Assembly: GCA_014925825.1 (NCBI GenBank)
Contig: JACGCK010000014.1
Location: 496,001-560,000, forward strand
Length of the DNA: 64,000 nucleotides
Direction of reading: 5' to 3'
Source: Pholiota molesta
Taxonomy: Eukaryota > Basidiomycota > Agaricomycetes > Agaricales > Strophariaceae
A program made the position numbers and the translations under genes. This document shows, in pieces, positions 1-13,044 of this stretch; the stretch's first letter is position 1; each line of letters begins with the position of its first letter. Below the pieces are notes generated by a model. It did no database searches. It worked only from the letters and a program-made list of their open reading frames with translations, and had not been told where the DNA came from.

Positions 1-1
1 G

Positions 2-699
2 TTTCATGATTGTCTGACCTACCGCCGATGTGAAGTCTTTGCAGTGCTATATTATTTACCACCTCAAGTCTCTGAATCGGCGTTCAGCTTCCACTCTCCA
101 TTGACATCAAGCGTGGTCACAATTTCAATTGCGACATGCATGAACTTCATCCGTGCTTCACTGATTACGGGACGACTACTTTATCATCAGGAAACGATGC
201 GAAAGATTATGGGAAAGCAATATGGATCACCATATTCAGAATCATCGTTATGGTCGGGGAATCCTGCTTTCTGATAATTGTGACTGGTGCATTATATCTG
301 ATACTTGTCAAGTGGGCCAGCATAAACACCTTCAATGGGGGCATCATTCCCCTCCTCCTATTCCCCCATGTTTGCGTGAGTCGTGAAGTCCTCGCCAGAG
401 AAATTCTAGCTCATTTCCAGCATTACTTAGGTCGCATCGCCCTTATTAATTGTATATCAAGTAGCCGAGGACGCGCATTTACGACCTTGAGGCCCTCGGA
501 CATAGCTACTCCGAATATTGCTGGGATGCACGAGGACCGCCTGGGTTCTATTCAGTTCCAGCGCCCAATTACCACCGTCCTCGATGCAGGGAACAATTCG
601 AGCACATCCCAAGACTTGGACTTCGACCGCAGACCTGGTAATAAATCGGAAAAACTGCCCGACAGACCTCATGATATTCCGCCAGTATCGTCTGTATAA
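2..699 (+). CDS. Partial multi-pass membrane protein, 3' part, with a frame break
   Basis: The frame is open from base 2 and encodes hydrophobic segments ending in LITGRLLYHQ and GKQYGSPYS. The next hydrophobic segment (IIVMVGESCFLIIV, then GGIIPLLLFPHVC) lies in another frame from about base 240 and runs to a stop at 699. That order matches the C-terminal helices of a large unnamed Agaricomycete family of seven-TM-like proteins, where a GRLLYH-type motif is followed by two more helices and a polar tail. I place a one-base loss near 239 between the two parts; no GT-AG intron reconciles them. The 5' end lies outside the window. It could be a pseudogene or a base-level sequence error. The family match is from memory of the motif pattern and the function is unknown. 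Confidence 0.5.
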
Positions 700-1315
700 A
701 TTAAATTAAGATAGATCGGTTAGCTTTCTCTCTGCCCGGAGTCCCTAATGCAAATCTAGACTTTTTATTTGCTTTTTATTCAACTTTTACTGAGAGGCCG
801 CTTGCTGTGTACAAGCTGTGTAAGAAGATCTTTCTGTCTGAATCTGCGAGCCATGTTTGTTCACATCTTCTGAAGTAGAAACTACTGAGTGCTACGTGCG
901 CAAGTATTCGGACATAGCATCCAATCCGCATTCAATCAACATCCAATAGGCGCGCTCGAGGCGCGCAGCAGCGCGCAGCCTGCGCGCAGCGCTCATGAAG
1001 GTGTCCGTCAAGGGAATTCCCGTCAACCGGCCCGGAGCACGTGGTATTGAATCACCAACGAACCTGAGCGTCGTGGCAAACGTTTGCCCGCTCCTGCGCG
1101 ACGACGTCGACGTTCTTCTTCCGTTCTCCTTCCATTCTCCGTGCCACTGTTCTATTGTACGATATTCTATCTCTAATCTCTCTGGGAAACGCGGACATTC
1201 CACTCTGTGTACGACCTACAACGCATCGTTGGTGTATATCATCCAAGTGCAAGGAAGGCAAATACTGGAAAACCAATAACTAGCGCCGGAGCAGTAACCC
1301 GAAGGAGAGACAACC
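700..1315. other. Intergenic region upstream of GET1
   Basis: No convincing gene. A short GC-rich patch at about 955-995 repeats GCGCGCAGC-like words. The minus-strand open frame at 892-1203 has no family signature and overlaps the GET1 promoter region. The last 300 bases presumably hold the GET1 promoter; no clear TATA box was seen. Confidence 0.5.
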
Positions 1316-2267
1316 ATGTCGATACTCTTGACGATATTTCTTCTCGTATTTATTGGACAATTGGTAACATGGGTCGGCAAGACCGTTCTATTAGACCTTG
1401 TACGTCCAAAACCTATCTTTTCACGCATCCATTGAAAGATATTCCTTGTGACTCAACTCATCCTTATCAATGATTTTCTGATGCACCGCTTGATAGACAT
1501 ATACTACATATCTTCGCGTCACACGCTCGCCTTTAGCAGCACGCCAGCGGCAGCTCAAAACCGAGCTTCTGCGGAATAAAGCGGATCTAATGAAGACAAG
1601 TGCGCAAGATCAATTCGCCAAGTGGGCTAAACTACGGCGAAGTGTAGACAAAGGCCTAGGAGACCTGGAGAAACTGAGTGCGTACATGTTTTTCTGTGAT
1701 CTCTTGACATGTCTCACATTACAATCTCTCAACAGACTCAGAAATCGCGTCAGCAAAGTCTGGCTTCGCGATGAAGTTCAACTCATTGTTGTGGCTTCTA
1801 ACCACGGGTCTGCAATTCGTCGTTGGCTGGTGGTACAGGAGACAAGCTGTTTTCTACCTTCCCGAAGGATGGTTTGGACCTTTGGGCTGGTGGCTTTCTT
1901 TGCCATTTGCTCCCGCGGGTACGGATTTTACTCGGGTTCAATTCTTACTGGTTCTGACGATCTTAATGTACAGGTTCTGTCAGCGTTGGTGTATGGCAGA
2001 TGGCGTGCAGACGTGTAATCCTGATTGGTGAACGGGTTGTGAAAGATCTCGCAGGTGAATACGCTTTCTATTGACTATTTCAACTCGCGCCCTTTCTTTT
2101 CTATCATTTGCTTCCAAAATTATTATGGGAACGGACGCTAATACGCCATGCCTTTTATAGCTTCACAGTCTTCAACAGAGCCTGCTAATGAAAAGGCTGG
2201 TGTCTCGGGTATGGCGCCCACACCATATAACACGCCTCAGAAGGAGTCAGAGAAGAAGGATTCTTAA
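1316..2267 (+). CDS. GET1: Get1/WRB, tail-anchored protein insertion receptor
   Basis: Get1 is the ER-membrane receptor subunit that, with Get2, accepts tail-anchored proteins from the Get3 ATPase. Five exons join in frame: 1316-1399, 1497-1677, 1736-1918, 1974-2054 and 2161-2267, giving 211 residues, the usual size for fungal Get1. The N-terminal helix ([20 protein letters not shown]) is followed by a basic coiled coil containing [16 protein letters not shown], the family's most conserved stretch and the Get3-binding region. Two more membrane segments follow ([17 protein letters not shown] and the GVWQMACRR region). The polar tail ends EKKDS. All introns are GT-AG, and the third joins the AP-A-G motif in phase. 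The start is the first ATG giving the hydrophobic N-terminus. Confidence 0.93.
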
Positions 2268-3226
2268 AGGCCTCCAGGTTTGCAACTAGGTTTATTTATT
2301 TGTCTGGATTTCGTTAGGATCCGACATTCGCTGTGCTTTTTATTTTTGCCAATTATCTGTGTTAATGTGAACTGGCGAGGCCGGTATCGTTGAGGGCCAG
2401 CCGCAATGGAAAACATCCTCACCAAGAACGCTCTATTGGCCCAATATACAGCTGTCAGAATACCACATAATGATGGAACATGCCTTTCGACATATCCAAT
2501 GTCCTCAACCCTGATCAATTGTCTGCGAATACATCCACAAAGGATAAACTTCAGGACTGAGAACACCAGTCTCGATATCCATAGGTATCGTTGTTTTGCG
2601 GTTTCAAGATATGGAGCGAATTTAGTCCTGGATTTATTGATTCTGCAGTATCGCCTCGTCAGAGTTAGCTCTCGATTTCGAACGATTCATCATTCCTCAA
2701 AGAATAACCTCACGAAGTAAGTCATCCTCTCGATTGCTCAATGTATATGCAAAGCCTACAATGAATGCTTGGGCTCAAAAGCTGTGGGCATTTCAACACA
2801 AACAATTCGGGATGCCTTCCATGAGCGCCGCTTGCTTACCCATACTATGAAGCCGGCGTCTATTCTATGAACTAAGCGCGAGTCTGACGGTTGTCTTCAC
2901 ATTATGACAGGCCGGCGTTCTCGAAGTATGGACTCATGGTATCTGGCATTGCGTTAAGAATCGCTGAGGAACCCCTGCGGGTGGCCAAAAAAAAAATTCG
3001 TTGCAAGGAAAGTTGAATAAACATACAAACACAGAATAAGAGAAATAAAATCGCAGAGACCCAAATAACGGACAGGAAGGTATGATATATGTACATAAGT
3101 CTAGGATGGTACAAAGGCGAAGAAATCCAGTGTATAGCAACAACAGAGCAATTGATGAAAGGGATAAGTACACATGCAATGAAAACGAGGATATAATGGT
3201 GGAGTGGCACATGGAATCATTTAAGA
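2268..3226. other. Intergenic, between GET1 and adenylate cyclase 3' ends
   Basis: The two genes converge here, so this holds both 3' ends. Small open frames on both strands (2406-2720, 2902-3210) have no domain signature and look like chance. No repeats were recognised. Confidence 0.5.
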
Positions 3227-6200
3227 TCAGTCTAATTTAGTGGCAATGTAGCGCAAAGTCTCTTCGTCAAGAAAGCCATCGTTCAGAAGGGCAGCCATCA
3301 AAGTGTCCTTGGTGATAGCGGGGACAGCAGGCTCAGTGGGTGCCACTTGGTACTGTTCGCAAACAGTGTTGATGGCGTTGGCAATTCGCAAAGAAAGGGA
3401 GTCGAGAACACGCATGAGCTCTGCGTCGGTTGAATTATAATTGATGGGAGGAAGGAGGAGATTGGGATCAGAATAAAAAATGTGCGAATTGTCGACACTC
3501 CCTTCGAACTCAACATTCGATTGAGTGCTATTCTTGCGTTCGGGGAGAGGTTTGAACAAGCGTCTTGTAGAGAGGGCTTCGATTCGCAGGCAAAGCATTC
3601 CGAGCTCCTGTATCTGGGGCACGCTGAACTGGATCCGCGAAGCGGACGCTGTCGGGTCAACCGGGGCATCCTTTAAATCGTGACGTCCTTCCAAGCCAGA
3701 GGGATATATGATCGATAGAATTTCAGGCAATTCAATGCCCTTGAGCTTGACTTCGCCGACAGGAATGATCACAAGGCCTATATCGCGGATACCTTCGATG
3801 GCGTTGGGATTTTGGAGCTTCGAGTATTCGGTTTCTTCTTCGGTCTCCGAGACCCTTGCGTTGATCTCTCGGATGATATCATTGCTGCAGGATATTTGTC
3901 CACCCAGCGCATTGCTTTCGATACGAGCAGATCGATTGACCATTGGCCCAAAGTAATCCATTCGGTGGGTGATTAAATCTGGCTCACATAGAGGCATTCC
4001 ACTGTGAATTCCCATCCGAACGGAGAGGCCGCAGGCGATGAGACGCCCTTCGGGATCGTAGATAGGCTTTCCGTCCTCGCATTCGAGAATCTCCAGAGGC
4101 CAAGGCTCGTTGAGAAGCTGGACCTGCACTGTTAAGCACCACCATACCGCAGCAAGCGTAGTGGGGAAGGAGCACATGAAGGAATCTCCTTCAGTCTTCA
4201 CTTCGTACCCACCACATAATCGGAGCTGTCGCCGAAGAAGGGTGTTATGGAGTCGCATAGCAGTCGGCATACCGGGATTGGCTTCCCAAAGATGCGTAGA
4301 ATTTCGGATATCCGTGAAGACGAGCGTGACGTGGCCAGTAGGCGCAGGAATCTCGTAGTCGAGGAATTTGAAACCCGGGCGTTGATCTTCCGGCCTCCTC
4401 CTTCGATAGCTTTGGTCGAGAATGGGATCCAGCGTCGGCTGGCGTGAACGTGATGGTGTATTGAAAAGGTCCGCAACCCACACAACCATGATCATGACAC
4501 TGCCATCCGCCCCGTAACTGATGGCGAAGTCGCGCAGCTTTTGAGCAGCGAGCATAGGATCTGGCCGATCGGTTCTGATGACGCTACGGGCGATATCGAC
4601 AGCGGTTTGATAAGGCACAAAGTCCCAAAGGCCGGAGTTCGCAATTATGATAAATTCGTCCATGTCCGACAAGTCATAGATAAGAATATCCGGTCGAGCG
4701 TTGATGGCAGGGAATAGGTGATAGTAGCCAAAACTGCGCGATACTTTCGCCTCAGCATCGTCGTTAACCAGGCCAGACGGTGATATCGAGCCCTCAGCGC
4801 TTCGGATACGGATGGTTTCATTGCGGTCGAAGGGATCGTGTTTCCGGGATATTTCATGATATACACCTTGTCGCGAGCCTATCGCTAGAGCGTTACCGAC
4901 ATTCGCTGCATAAAGGGTTCTGTCGAAGAAATATACCGCGACGCAGGAGACACCCGTGCGCGAGTAGGCGCTTTCGATCGTGTGTGGCTTGTTTAGAGAT
5001 ACTTGCGAGTTCTTCCGTGTCGTCTGCAGAACCTCCCATAAATCCTGATTGAGTTTCAGGAAAGTCCACACTAGCGCTTTGGGTATGCCCTCCTTTCGCT
5101 GATGATGCGGAACGCCCTCTTTCTCCTGTTTGTTGTTGACTGCAGCAAGCTGGGTCTTGAAAACACTGACGAAGTTATCGTGCAGATATTTGGTCAGGCG
5201 ATTAGGACTCGCTCCTTGTGGAAGGTGTTTTGGGGGATGCGTCCGTCCAAACATGGCGAAGAGCGCTTCGTCTTGTCGACCATGAAACTCATGCACCAGA
5301 TCGACCATCGTCAACGTATCGTGTTTGCCCATGGAGTCCGCAATACCATAGCCCATGCCGCATACTGTTGAGAGCGACGTTCGCACGCGACGATCGATGT
5401 TCTCGTCAGGTATATCAACCGTTGCGTCTTGCGATGTATTGGTAATGGTGACGTCCATGAGGCCTAAGACCTTGAGTTGCTGTAGGCTGGTGAACCCAGA
5501 AAGCATCGGTGTGGTGGATACATGAGAGTGCTTGCCCGTCCGGACCGACGAAGGAGACGATTCAGCCTTGATCTGGAGACGCTTGTTTCCGGAGAGATTG
5601 AGATACTTGAGATTGGTGTTGAAATTCCTAAAAGGAAACATGGATCAACGGATAGAACGACGACGGAGGCAAAAGCCAAATACCAATTCCAGTCGAACTC
5701 CCAATTGTTGATATTGTACTTCAGGTAATTGCTCCCCACATCCAACACCGTCAAGTTCGCGACCTTGCCCAATTCCTGCGGTAGCGACACCAGCCGATTC
5801 CCATTCAAAAATATCGTCGCCAGCTTCGTCAGGCGAGGAAAGTCCTCGCTAGGGATGCTCGTCAGCTTATTGCCGCTGAGGTAGAGCTCCTCGAGGAGCG
5901 TCATGCTGCGGAAGAAATTCGGGGGCAAGTCTTGAATTTCGTTAAACGACATATTAAGGACTTTCAACTCCTTGAAAATCATGAGTGGCACCACAGAGTT
6001 GTCTGTTAGCAAATTTTCGCCGATGTAGAGCTTCTCCAGGGAGTGGACGAGCGCAGGCAGGCTCCGCACCGAGCTGATGGAGGCCACCGAGCCCTTCCGT
6101 GGTGGAGCGCCGGGCGCAGCCAGGCTACCATCGACGATATACATCTCCTTGGCAACGATTGGGGGCTCTGGCCAACTGCTCAAGAAGTTCGACGTCAGGT

Positions 6201-9200
6201 TAATTTTCGATAGCTTTGAACATTCCCATATCGTCTGCGGTAGCTCATTGAGGTTGTTATTATGGGCATCCAGGGTCGTGAGTTCCTGTAGGCGGCCAAT
6301 GGAATTGGGAAGATAGTCGAGTTTGTTGTCCGTGCATGACAGGTTTTCTAGCCACTTGAGATCGCCAAGACTGTCGGGTAGAGAGCGGAAGGAGTTGTGG
6401 TCGAGCTTGAGAACACGTAGGGAGGAGAGGTGGCTAACGGCCAGATCGTCGAGTGATGAAAGTTTGGCGCAGGAGAGATCGAGGGTGGTCAATGCGTACG
6501 GAGGTCTACCCATCGGACCCGGCGAGATAGTAAGCTGCGTGATATCGTTCTGCGATACAACGAGCGTCTTCAGTCGCGGGCCAAGCGAGAGATCGAGTGC
6601 ATGCACGGCGTTGTGGTCTGCGCTTAGCGTATGCAAGCTCGGCAAATTACATACCAGCGCCAGATCCGAGAACTGGTTTCGCCGGATGTCGAGGACTTGC
6701 AGCATGACGAGGTCGACGATCTGGTCTGGGAATTTCGACACCTGGTTGCCAACGAGGGTCAGGCGCTCGAGCGCTGTAAGGGCCCCAATTTGGTCGGGCA
6801 ACTCTGTAATCATGTTAAATGAAACATCGAGGTCGCGAAGAGTTGTGATCTGGGTGAGAACCTGGGGAAATGTGCGGAATTTATTATTGGAGATGTTGAG
6901 TGTCGTGAGGGTTTTGAGGCGAGCAAAATGCCATGGCAGGTTCTCTAAGCGATTGTTCTGTGCATGAATTGTGTAAAGCTGGGGAATAGGGTCGAGAATA
7001 GCATCTTCAAGGTCGCGAATAGAATTACAAGAGATATCCAGGCGATGCAGACTTGTTGAATGTCGTATGTTTTGCGGCACTTTCTTCATCGACATATAGG
7101 ACATACGAAGGTCACGCAGCACTGTACATGACTGGATGAAGTCGAGAGGGATTTCAATCATGGGATTACGGTCAAGCTTGAGGAAGACGATTTGGTCGGC
7201 GTTTTTGTACAATCCTAGCGGGATCACACGCAAACCTTGACCTGTTAAATCCACAACTTCGTAGCTGGAGAGATTAATTTGCTCTTCCTATAAAATGATG
7301 CTAATGATTAGTATCAGTCGAGGAAAAATGACAAACAATAACGTACGCCAGCCAGGAGTTGAGCTTTATAAACGAACTTCAATAAAATGTTGAGATTCTC
7401 TATTCCAAGCAAATGTTGGCCATCTTCGTAATCATAACCCGCCTGTTCCATACGAAGTTTAACGATGGCAGCCGGCCGTTCGTGTGGACCTAATATCCGT
7501 TCTATAGGCGATATTTTTTTTAGCAAACCCATAGCAGGAAAAATAAAATATCGAGTCACACCTCGACCCTGCTCCTTCAAATACAAATACACCCTCCCGT
7601 TCTTCGTCTGCGGCATCTTCTTACTTAGCTTGGCCGTAAGACTCGCCACCGTTATGTCCAAATCAATCGCAATAACATGATACGCAGAGTTCGGCGTATA
7701 CATCCGCATCCGGTACGTCGCACCCGGCGGGGGCTGGCTTCTCAGCCGCGACAGCGTCCCCGTCCCCAGTGCGCTCGACGACGCCATCGACGACAACGAC
7801 ACCGACCCCACATTCCGCGCGCGCCTGCGCGGGCGGTCCTCGGTCCGCGACTTCCCAGCGCCGTTGCTCAAAGGCCCCATCGTCGCGTTTCCGTCGTCGG
7901 AATCCGAGTTGTAGCCTTCTGACAGCTCCGGGATGGTGTAGTAGTCGCCCGTGCCTTTGTCCACCGCCCAGCTGTCAGGCGCGGCCCACGACGGGCTACC
8001 AGGGCCATCAGTTGGGCTGGTGGCCAACCCTTGGGCGTGGAGGAAGCCATGCGGCGGTGGGGGGTTAGGGTATTTTGGTAATGGTTTCCAAGGTTCGGGC
8101 GACGATATCATTCCTTTTCGTTTATCTTGGGGTGATGTTGTTGAGAAAGGATCGCTGAATTCGGTTTGAGGGAGGAAGTATTGGTGAGGGTAGGTGCTGT
8201 GATCGGAGTGGCTTTGCGCGGAATCGAACCCGCTGCTGGGTGAATTTGGATCGCGCATGCCGGCGAAGCCGTGGCTCGCTGATGACGAGGAGTAGAGCCC
8301 GCCGGCGGCGATGCTGAAGTCCACGATGCCTTCCAGCTGGTCTGGAGAGAAGTCGACGACACCCATTTTACTGGCGAGATCCAGACTATCTTGAGAAGCT
8401 ATCGACGCGTCTTTTGCGGGTGGAGGCGGCGGCATTTTGCTCCCCAACCTTTTCTTCCCTTTGTCCCGCTTCCCTTTCGAAGTAACGGAGGATGGTATTG
8501 AAACTATGGTTGGTGTCGAGCTATTGGAAGAGATACTGCTGAACAGAGGGTTCGGATATCGTTGCTGGGGGATAGGTGGTATCGGAGGCCGCAAAGACGG
8601 ATGAGATGGATGCTCAGAGTCCTCGGACTCTGATCGCAGGTGGGTTTTGCTCGGCCGTGATTTCAGCTTTGAGAAAAGGTTATACGACGATTTCGACTTG
8701 TGCATCTCGCCGGAATTGGTGGATGAGCCACTATAGAATAGCCCTCTGGAAGACTCGCTGTCATCAGCTGAACGGCGCTTGCGCTCTGGTACCGTAAGCG
8801 TAATCTGCGTCTCCGAGGAGCGTATGCTCGAGCCGCCGTTTGAGCGATACACGCTGCTCGAGCTGTTCTGCCGCAGTGACACCAGTGAAACAAGTGAATT
8901 CTTGGAGGGGAAACCAAAGCCGCGCGAAACCGATGATGGATTTTGAAGTGGGCCTATGGGATACTGCTTCGGAGGTGGTGTTGGCTGCAACAGTAGGTTA
9001 GCATGTCCAACGAGTTCCCCGACATGGTCGAAGGGAAACATCGGTTGATAGCTATGAAATCCTCACAGGTGGATCCTGCTCTATCCACGGCGCAATCGAT
9101 GCATCCTCCTTCGCTGGCGTGCCCCAGTCGACGTCCGCGAACCGAGCCTGCCCATTCTGATCTACAAGTTCATCCGAAAGCTGAAAGGCGGCCGATACCC

Positions 9201-9210
9201 GGCGTTCCAT
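3227..9210 (-). CDS. CYR1: Adenylate cyclase (RA-LRR-PP2C-cyclase)
   Basis: Makes cAMP from ATP for the Ras/G-alpha-PKA pathway and is peripheral to the plasma membrane. Four exons: 9210-9067, 8984-7347, 7287-5684 and 5627-3227, giving 1928 residues. The first intron ends with a textbook branch point (TGCTAAC) and CAG. Order of domains: Ser/Pro-rich N-terminus with a WAAPDSWAV-type G-alpha-binding segment; Ras-association domain (about 470-560); roughly 20 leucine-rich repeats (about 600-1180); PP2C-like domain (about 1215-1520); class III cyclase domain (about 1560-1775), with metal aspartates in FTDIRNST (D1568) and EGDSF (D1610) and the DYFGPMVNRSARIE motif. A C-terminal tail of about 150 residues follows, where Cap1/Srv2 binds in yeast. 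The LRR end motif NLSGNKRLQIK bridges exons 3 and 4 correctly. The start in exon 1 (MERRVSAAFQ) is the only uncertain part. Confidence 0.95.
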
Positions 9211-10208
9211 GAGCGGGGTCGTACGTGCGGCCAGTATTCAGAATACTGCACGCGAGGCGCGTAGCCTGGAGGTGGGTGGGGCGTGATGGGTGGTGGCAGA
9301 ACAAGAGCTCGTCGAGCCGCCCAGTCTGCTGCCAAATGCCCGATTTGCCTCCGAATTCCCACAGACAGGAATGTCGACCTCGCGGAAACGATGCGGCGTC
9401 TATGACAGTTTGGGCAGCGGTCAGGCAGCAGTTCACTTTGGCTTTTGAGCGCTGTTAATTTTGAGCCTCACGATGTCGATGAAGGGTTGAACGTTGAAGG
9501 GTTGAAGGGAACGGGGATTCAATCTAACATATACTTGACGTTCTAGAATCTAGATCATAGCGGCCCAAGATTAAAAGATTAATTCATCACTTACCCAAGG
9601 AATCTAATCAGTGCGAAAGCCGGCAAAAAGCTATAAGAAAAAAAAAATGGGGATCGGCAGAGATGGTAGATCCTACTGAACGTTGGCGTAGTACATGTGC
9701 AAACATACGATTCAGAGGTCTGTCGCTGTTTGACTGATAGAAAAAAAAATTGGACTGAGGTCTTTCCCCAAGTTGTCATATCTATATGCATCTAGGATGA
9801 ATGATTATCATGACCTTCAACAACCCTAGAGTGAAATCACTCGAATTGGTTTCCACGAACCATACATATTCTTAGAAATCCAGTCAAAATTCGGTAAAGC
9901 ATATAGACTTGACACAATACTTGACATATGATATGTATTACATGCACGTATAATAAGAAACACAGAGTCGTTGCAGAGTCGTTCGAGTTCACCGAGCCTT
10001 CACGTCCAATTGCCACTACTATATTTGTACTGTGGAAGCGCCGAGATACAGAACCGCAACGTGTAGCAGTCACATCCAGGAAATTACTCATATTCAAGCA
10101 AGTACATACTCGTCGAGTCTCGGAATATCCAATATACTTGTTACATACAACACAATCCATCCCTGATTATACATACATACAGATTTCAATGGGTAATGAT
10201 ACAAAATA
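9211..10208. other. Intergenic, adenylate cyclase upstream region
   Basis: This lies 5' of the adenylate cyclase and 3' of the first F-box gene. It is AT-rich after about 9480 with poly-A/T runs. No gene, RNA or repeat was recognised. The cyclase could have further 5' exons between 9211 and 9440, where other frames are open. Confidence 0.45.
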
Positions 10209-12373
10209 TTAGGAATACGACATGAACGTCGGCCAGAAGATGGAATGCAACGGCATTTCATCTTGGAGTCCATAGATAATGTCCAGAGCGTCACCAGATG
10301 TTCGAATATCTTCAAGGAACAATAATCAGTTAACCGATACTACCACAAGGGAGTAAAGCCCCGCACCATCGTTCGTAGGAACATATCCAACGCAAAGCGA
10401 GCCTTTGAACGCCCAGTGACGATGTGGGAGGTCTTCAAGAAAGAGAGGATGCCACTTCTCGAGGATGTCCTTGGCGCGTTTGCACAATCTGCTTTCTTCC
10501 GAGTTAGGTGCGTAGCGCATTTGACTGAAGTCGTGCAGGGTATAATGTATGCCCGCAGCCTATTTATGACGGCAAAAAAAAATCAGTAACAAATAACCTA
10601 GAGAATAAATAAGTATACGAACATAGATGTTCACTGGATCTTCAATGACCGTACTATCGATATCCTTTAGCAAGGTACTAACCCGCTCCAGACCCTTCTT
10701 GCTGAGCGGCTTTTCGCGTGCACCAAGTTTCGCAACCCCGCCCTGCGCGAGGTTAGGGATCTCTATGATTAGCTGAGCCTTAAATACGCCCATCTGCATG
10801 GAAACAGCACTCGAACTCCAGCCTTCGAGCTCTGCTTGCTGGCGCTGCAGCTGAACCGCGGCATCGAAGTAAATACACAAGTGCTTCAGCGGCCGAATTT
10901 CGCCAGGGACGAGAGTTACGTCCGTCGTGGTATCGCCTTCGATTTCCAACTCACAGCGAAGAGCTGCGAGCTCGTTCAAAGCCTGCGACGTTTCCGCGCT
11001 GATGGAACTTTCGACGTAGAATTTACACGTCTCCAGTAAGGTACCAGTGGGGGAGAGCGTCCTCTATACGCGAGACTGGCGATGTCGATGAAGTTGTTGG
11101 TCCTTGTGATCGTGGTATCCAGGCTGCGGAGCTCGGGAGTCAACCTGAGCAACGATGATAGATCACCTGGCTCGATGAACCCAGTCCGTACGGAGAGCGT
11201 CTTCAATGGACAAGGGCTCCTGGACCGGCCTATTAAGGTAGTCAAACGGGCGATCAGATTTCCAACCGCCGAAACTGCTTTGATGTCTTCAATGGCCGGG
11301 AGTGTGAATTTGTCAAAAGCATTCCCCATTGCTTCATGTTGGAATTTGATTTGAAGTTTGATGAGATGAGGAAGAGTGACCGAGGGAAAATCGGCTTGAT
11401 CAGACAGCTCGAGGACGGTCAGCGATTGTAGGAGGGAAGATGAGAGGACTTGATTCATCAAGTTCGAAGAAATGCGGCGCTCCTTGTAGTGCACGAGCTG
11501 AGAGAAAGGCAGCTTCACCTCTCCAGCAAATGGACCGCTGACGGAGACCTTCTGGAGTTGCGGAGCAACTTCGAACGTGTCGAGCGCCACTGGTGGCCCA
11601 TCAAAAAATCTGTGCCAGGGCGTCTGTAACGCTAAGCACTTCAGTGATGATAGCCGGCCTTTTGCAGCACCGAAACCAGATATGAGTATCGGCGTGGCTT
11701 CGACTGTAAGGGTTTGCCATCTTTCAGAATGGGATATGAGGGTATCAAGTATAGGATGTGTTTTGTTGTCGTAGTAAGGGGAATGGACGTAGATGTCGAG
11801 CGGCGCTTTTCCAGAGCGCCGTAGGAGTTCTGTGAGGTATCCCATTTGGTGCCTTGTTGCTGCTCGGGATTTCTTCAGCTGAAGCGTTGGCAGGAAGCTC
11901 CAAAGAGTCGAAACAGAAAGTGCACTGGCCCTCCAGGTCTGGCATACCTGCGAGAGACGCCATGGGAGCTCTGAAACGGTCCGGTAACGACTATGAGTCC
12001 GAACATGCAAGGTGGCCCATGCGAATATTTCCTGGATGAGTTCTATAGGAAGTCGTCGTATGGACGAGATGATGCCCTCATGCTGGTTTATAAAGCGCGT
12101 GGCCTGCCCAATTTTATGCCTTGTCACCGTTTCCCAGCCGCGATTCGTCTGGCCTGCCTCGATCCTGGTAGCCAGCTTCTGCTTGAGATTGGACACCGTA
12201 TTCCCCGCATCCGCAATGGTTTTCTTGATGAGGTCGCGTTCGGAGTCAGAAGGTGGTAGATTCGAACGAAGGAGATGGGGTACAGGTGGCTGGGGAAGTT
12301 TCAGCTTCGACACGCCTGGGAGGGAAGGTATGATGATATCTTTGGCTATTCGAGCTGCTTTCCGCTTCGACAT
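10209..12373 (-). CDS. F-box protein A (tandem paralogue), one frame break
   Basis: Likely substrate adaptor of an SCF ubiquitin ligase; the substrate is unknown. Exons 12373-10623, 10559-10367 and 10309-10209 give about 681 residues if one missing base is allowed. An F-box-like motif (RRLPIELIQEIFAWATL) lies near residue 95, followed by degenerate leucine-rich repeats. The C-terminus ends with SGDALDIIYGL. The neighbour at 13045-15315 has the same architecture, intron positions and motifs (PVPHLL, WRLSQVCQTWRASAL against WLLSYVSKAWRNAAI). Alignment to it shows that one base is lost around 11038-11041: LVP continues as LETCKF in another frame where the paralogue has LVPLLQTCRF. The start MSKRKAARIA was chosen because it matches the paralogue's N-terminal length; the frame is open further upstream. 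Confidence 0.75.
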
Positions 12374-13044
12374 TCGGGCCTTGTCCCTCGCTTTGGTGAC
12401 CTTCTTCCGCCATCGTCCCTTCCCTACACCGACCACTTGTCTGAGAGTAAGTTTTACAGAGAAAATCCTGAGTCTCAGACTCAACAACTTCAACTGTGCG
12501 ACGTCGACATGAATTTCGCCTGCAATGAAGGTCAAAGAGAATAGCTCACCTCGAACCAAATATGCATATTATGGGTATCAACAGTTGAGATGTGTTCTTC
12601 GTTGCTTCAGAATAACTGAAACCTTTAGAGAAGGCAGTGGCAAGCCGCCTTATACCAACATGGTATACTGGTTTCGAAGCAATTGAGAGCTTGGAGAGTT
12701 GCAATTTAGCCGAACTTGGCGACGTTGCTTGGCGTGAGCCTGAGAAACGCTTGTCCGAAATTATCATCAGATAAGACCAAGATAAGATGATCTCTGCCTC
12801 AGTGCTCAATAAGTACTATGCAGGTCATTGAATTCCTGTATCTGTCGACTGAGATAGAGAGAAAATAGATCGTTGACATGTGGCCGAGATCAGAGTGAGC
12901 GATGAGTTGGCAGTAGAGAGTCTGGTCGGGCCAGGCCCGACAAGGTGTTCGTTAGGTTTCCTCAATGCTAAACATATCGAAATAATACTTGATATCTATA
13001 CCGGCCACATGCACACCGTGGCAAATGGAACCGCATATATTTTA
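12374..13044. other. Spacer between tandem F-box genes
   Basis: Promoter side of F-box gene A and 3' flank of F-box gene B. Open reading in the F-box A frame reaches 12559, so a short first exon (candidate MHIWFE, just upstream of a GTGAGC donor at about 12550) is possible. No other feature was seen. Confidence 0.35.

Noticed and set aside
892..1203. Minus-strand open frame before GET1
   Set aside because: Arginine-rich translation of GC repeats, no homology signal, overlaps the GET1 promoter.
12546..12809. Open frame upstream of F-box gene A as an extra exon
   Set aside because: It does not join the F-box frame in phase and has no similarity to the paralogue's N-terminus.
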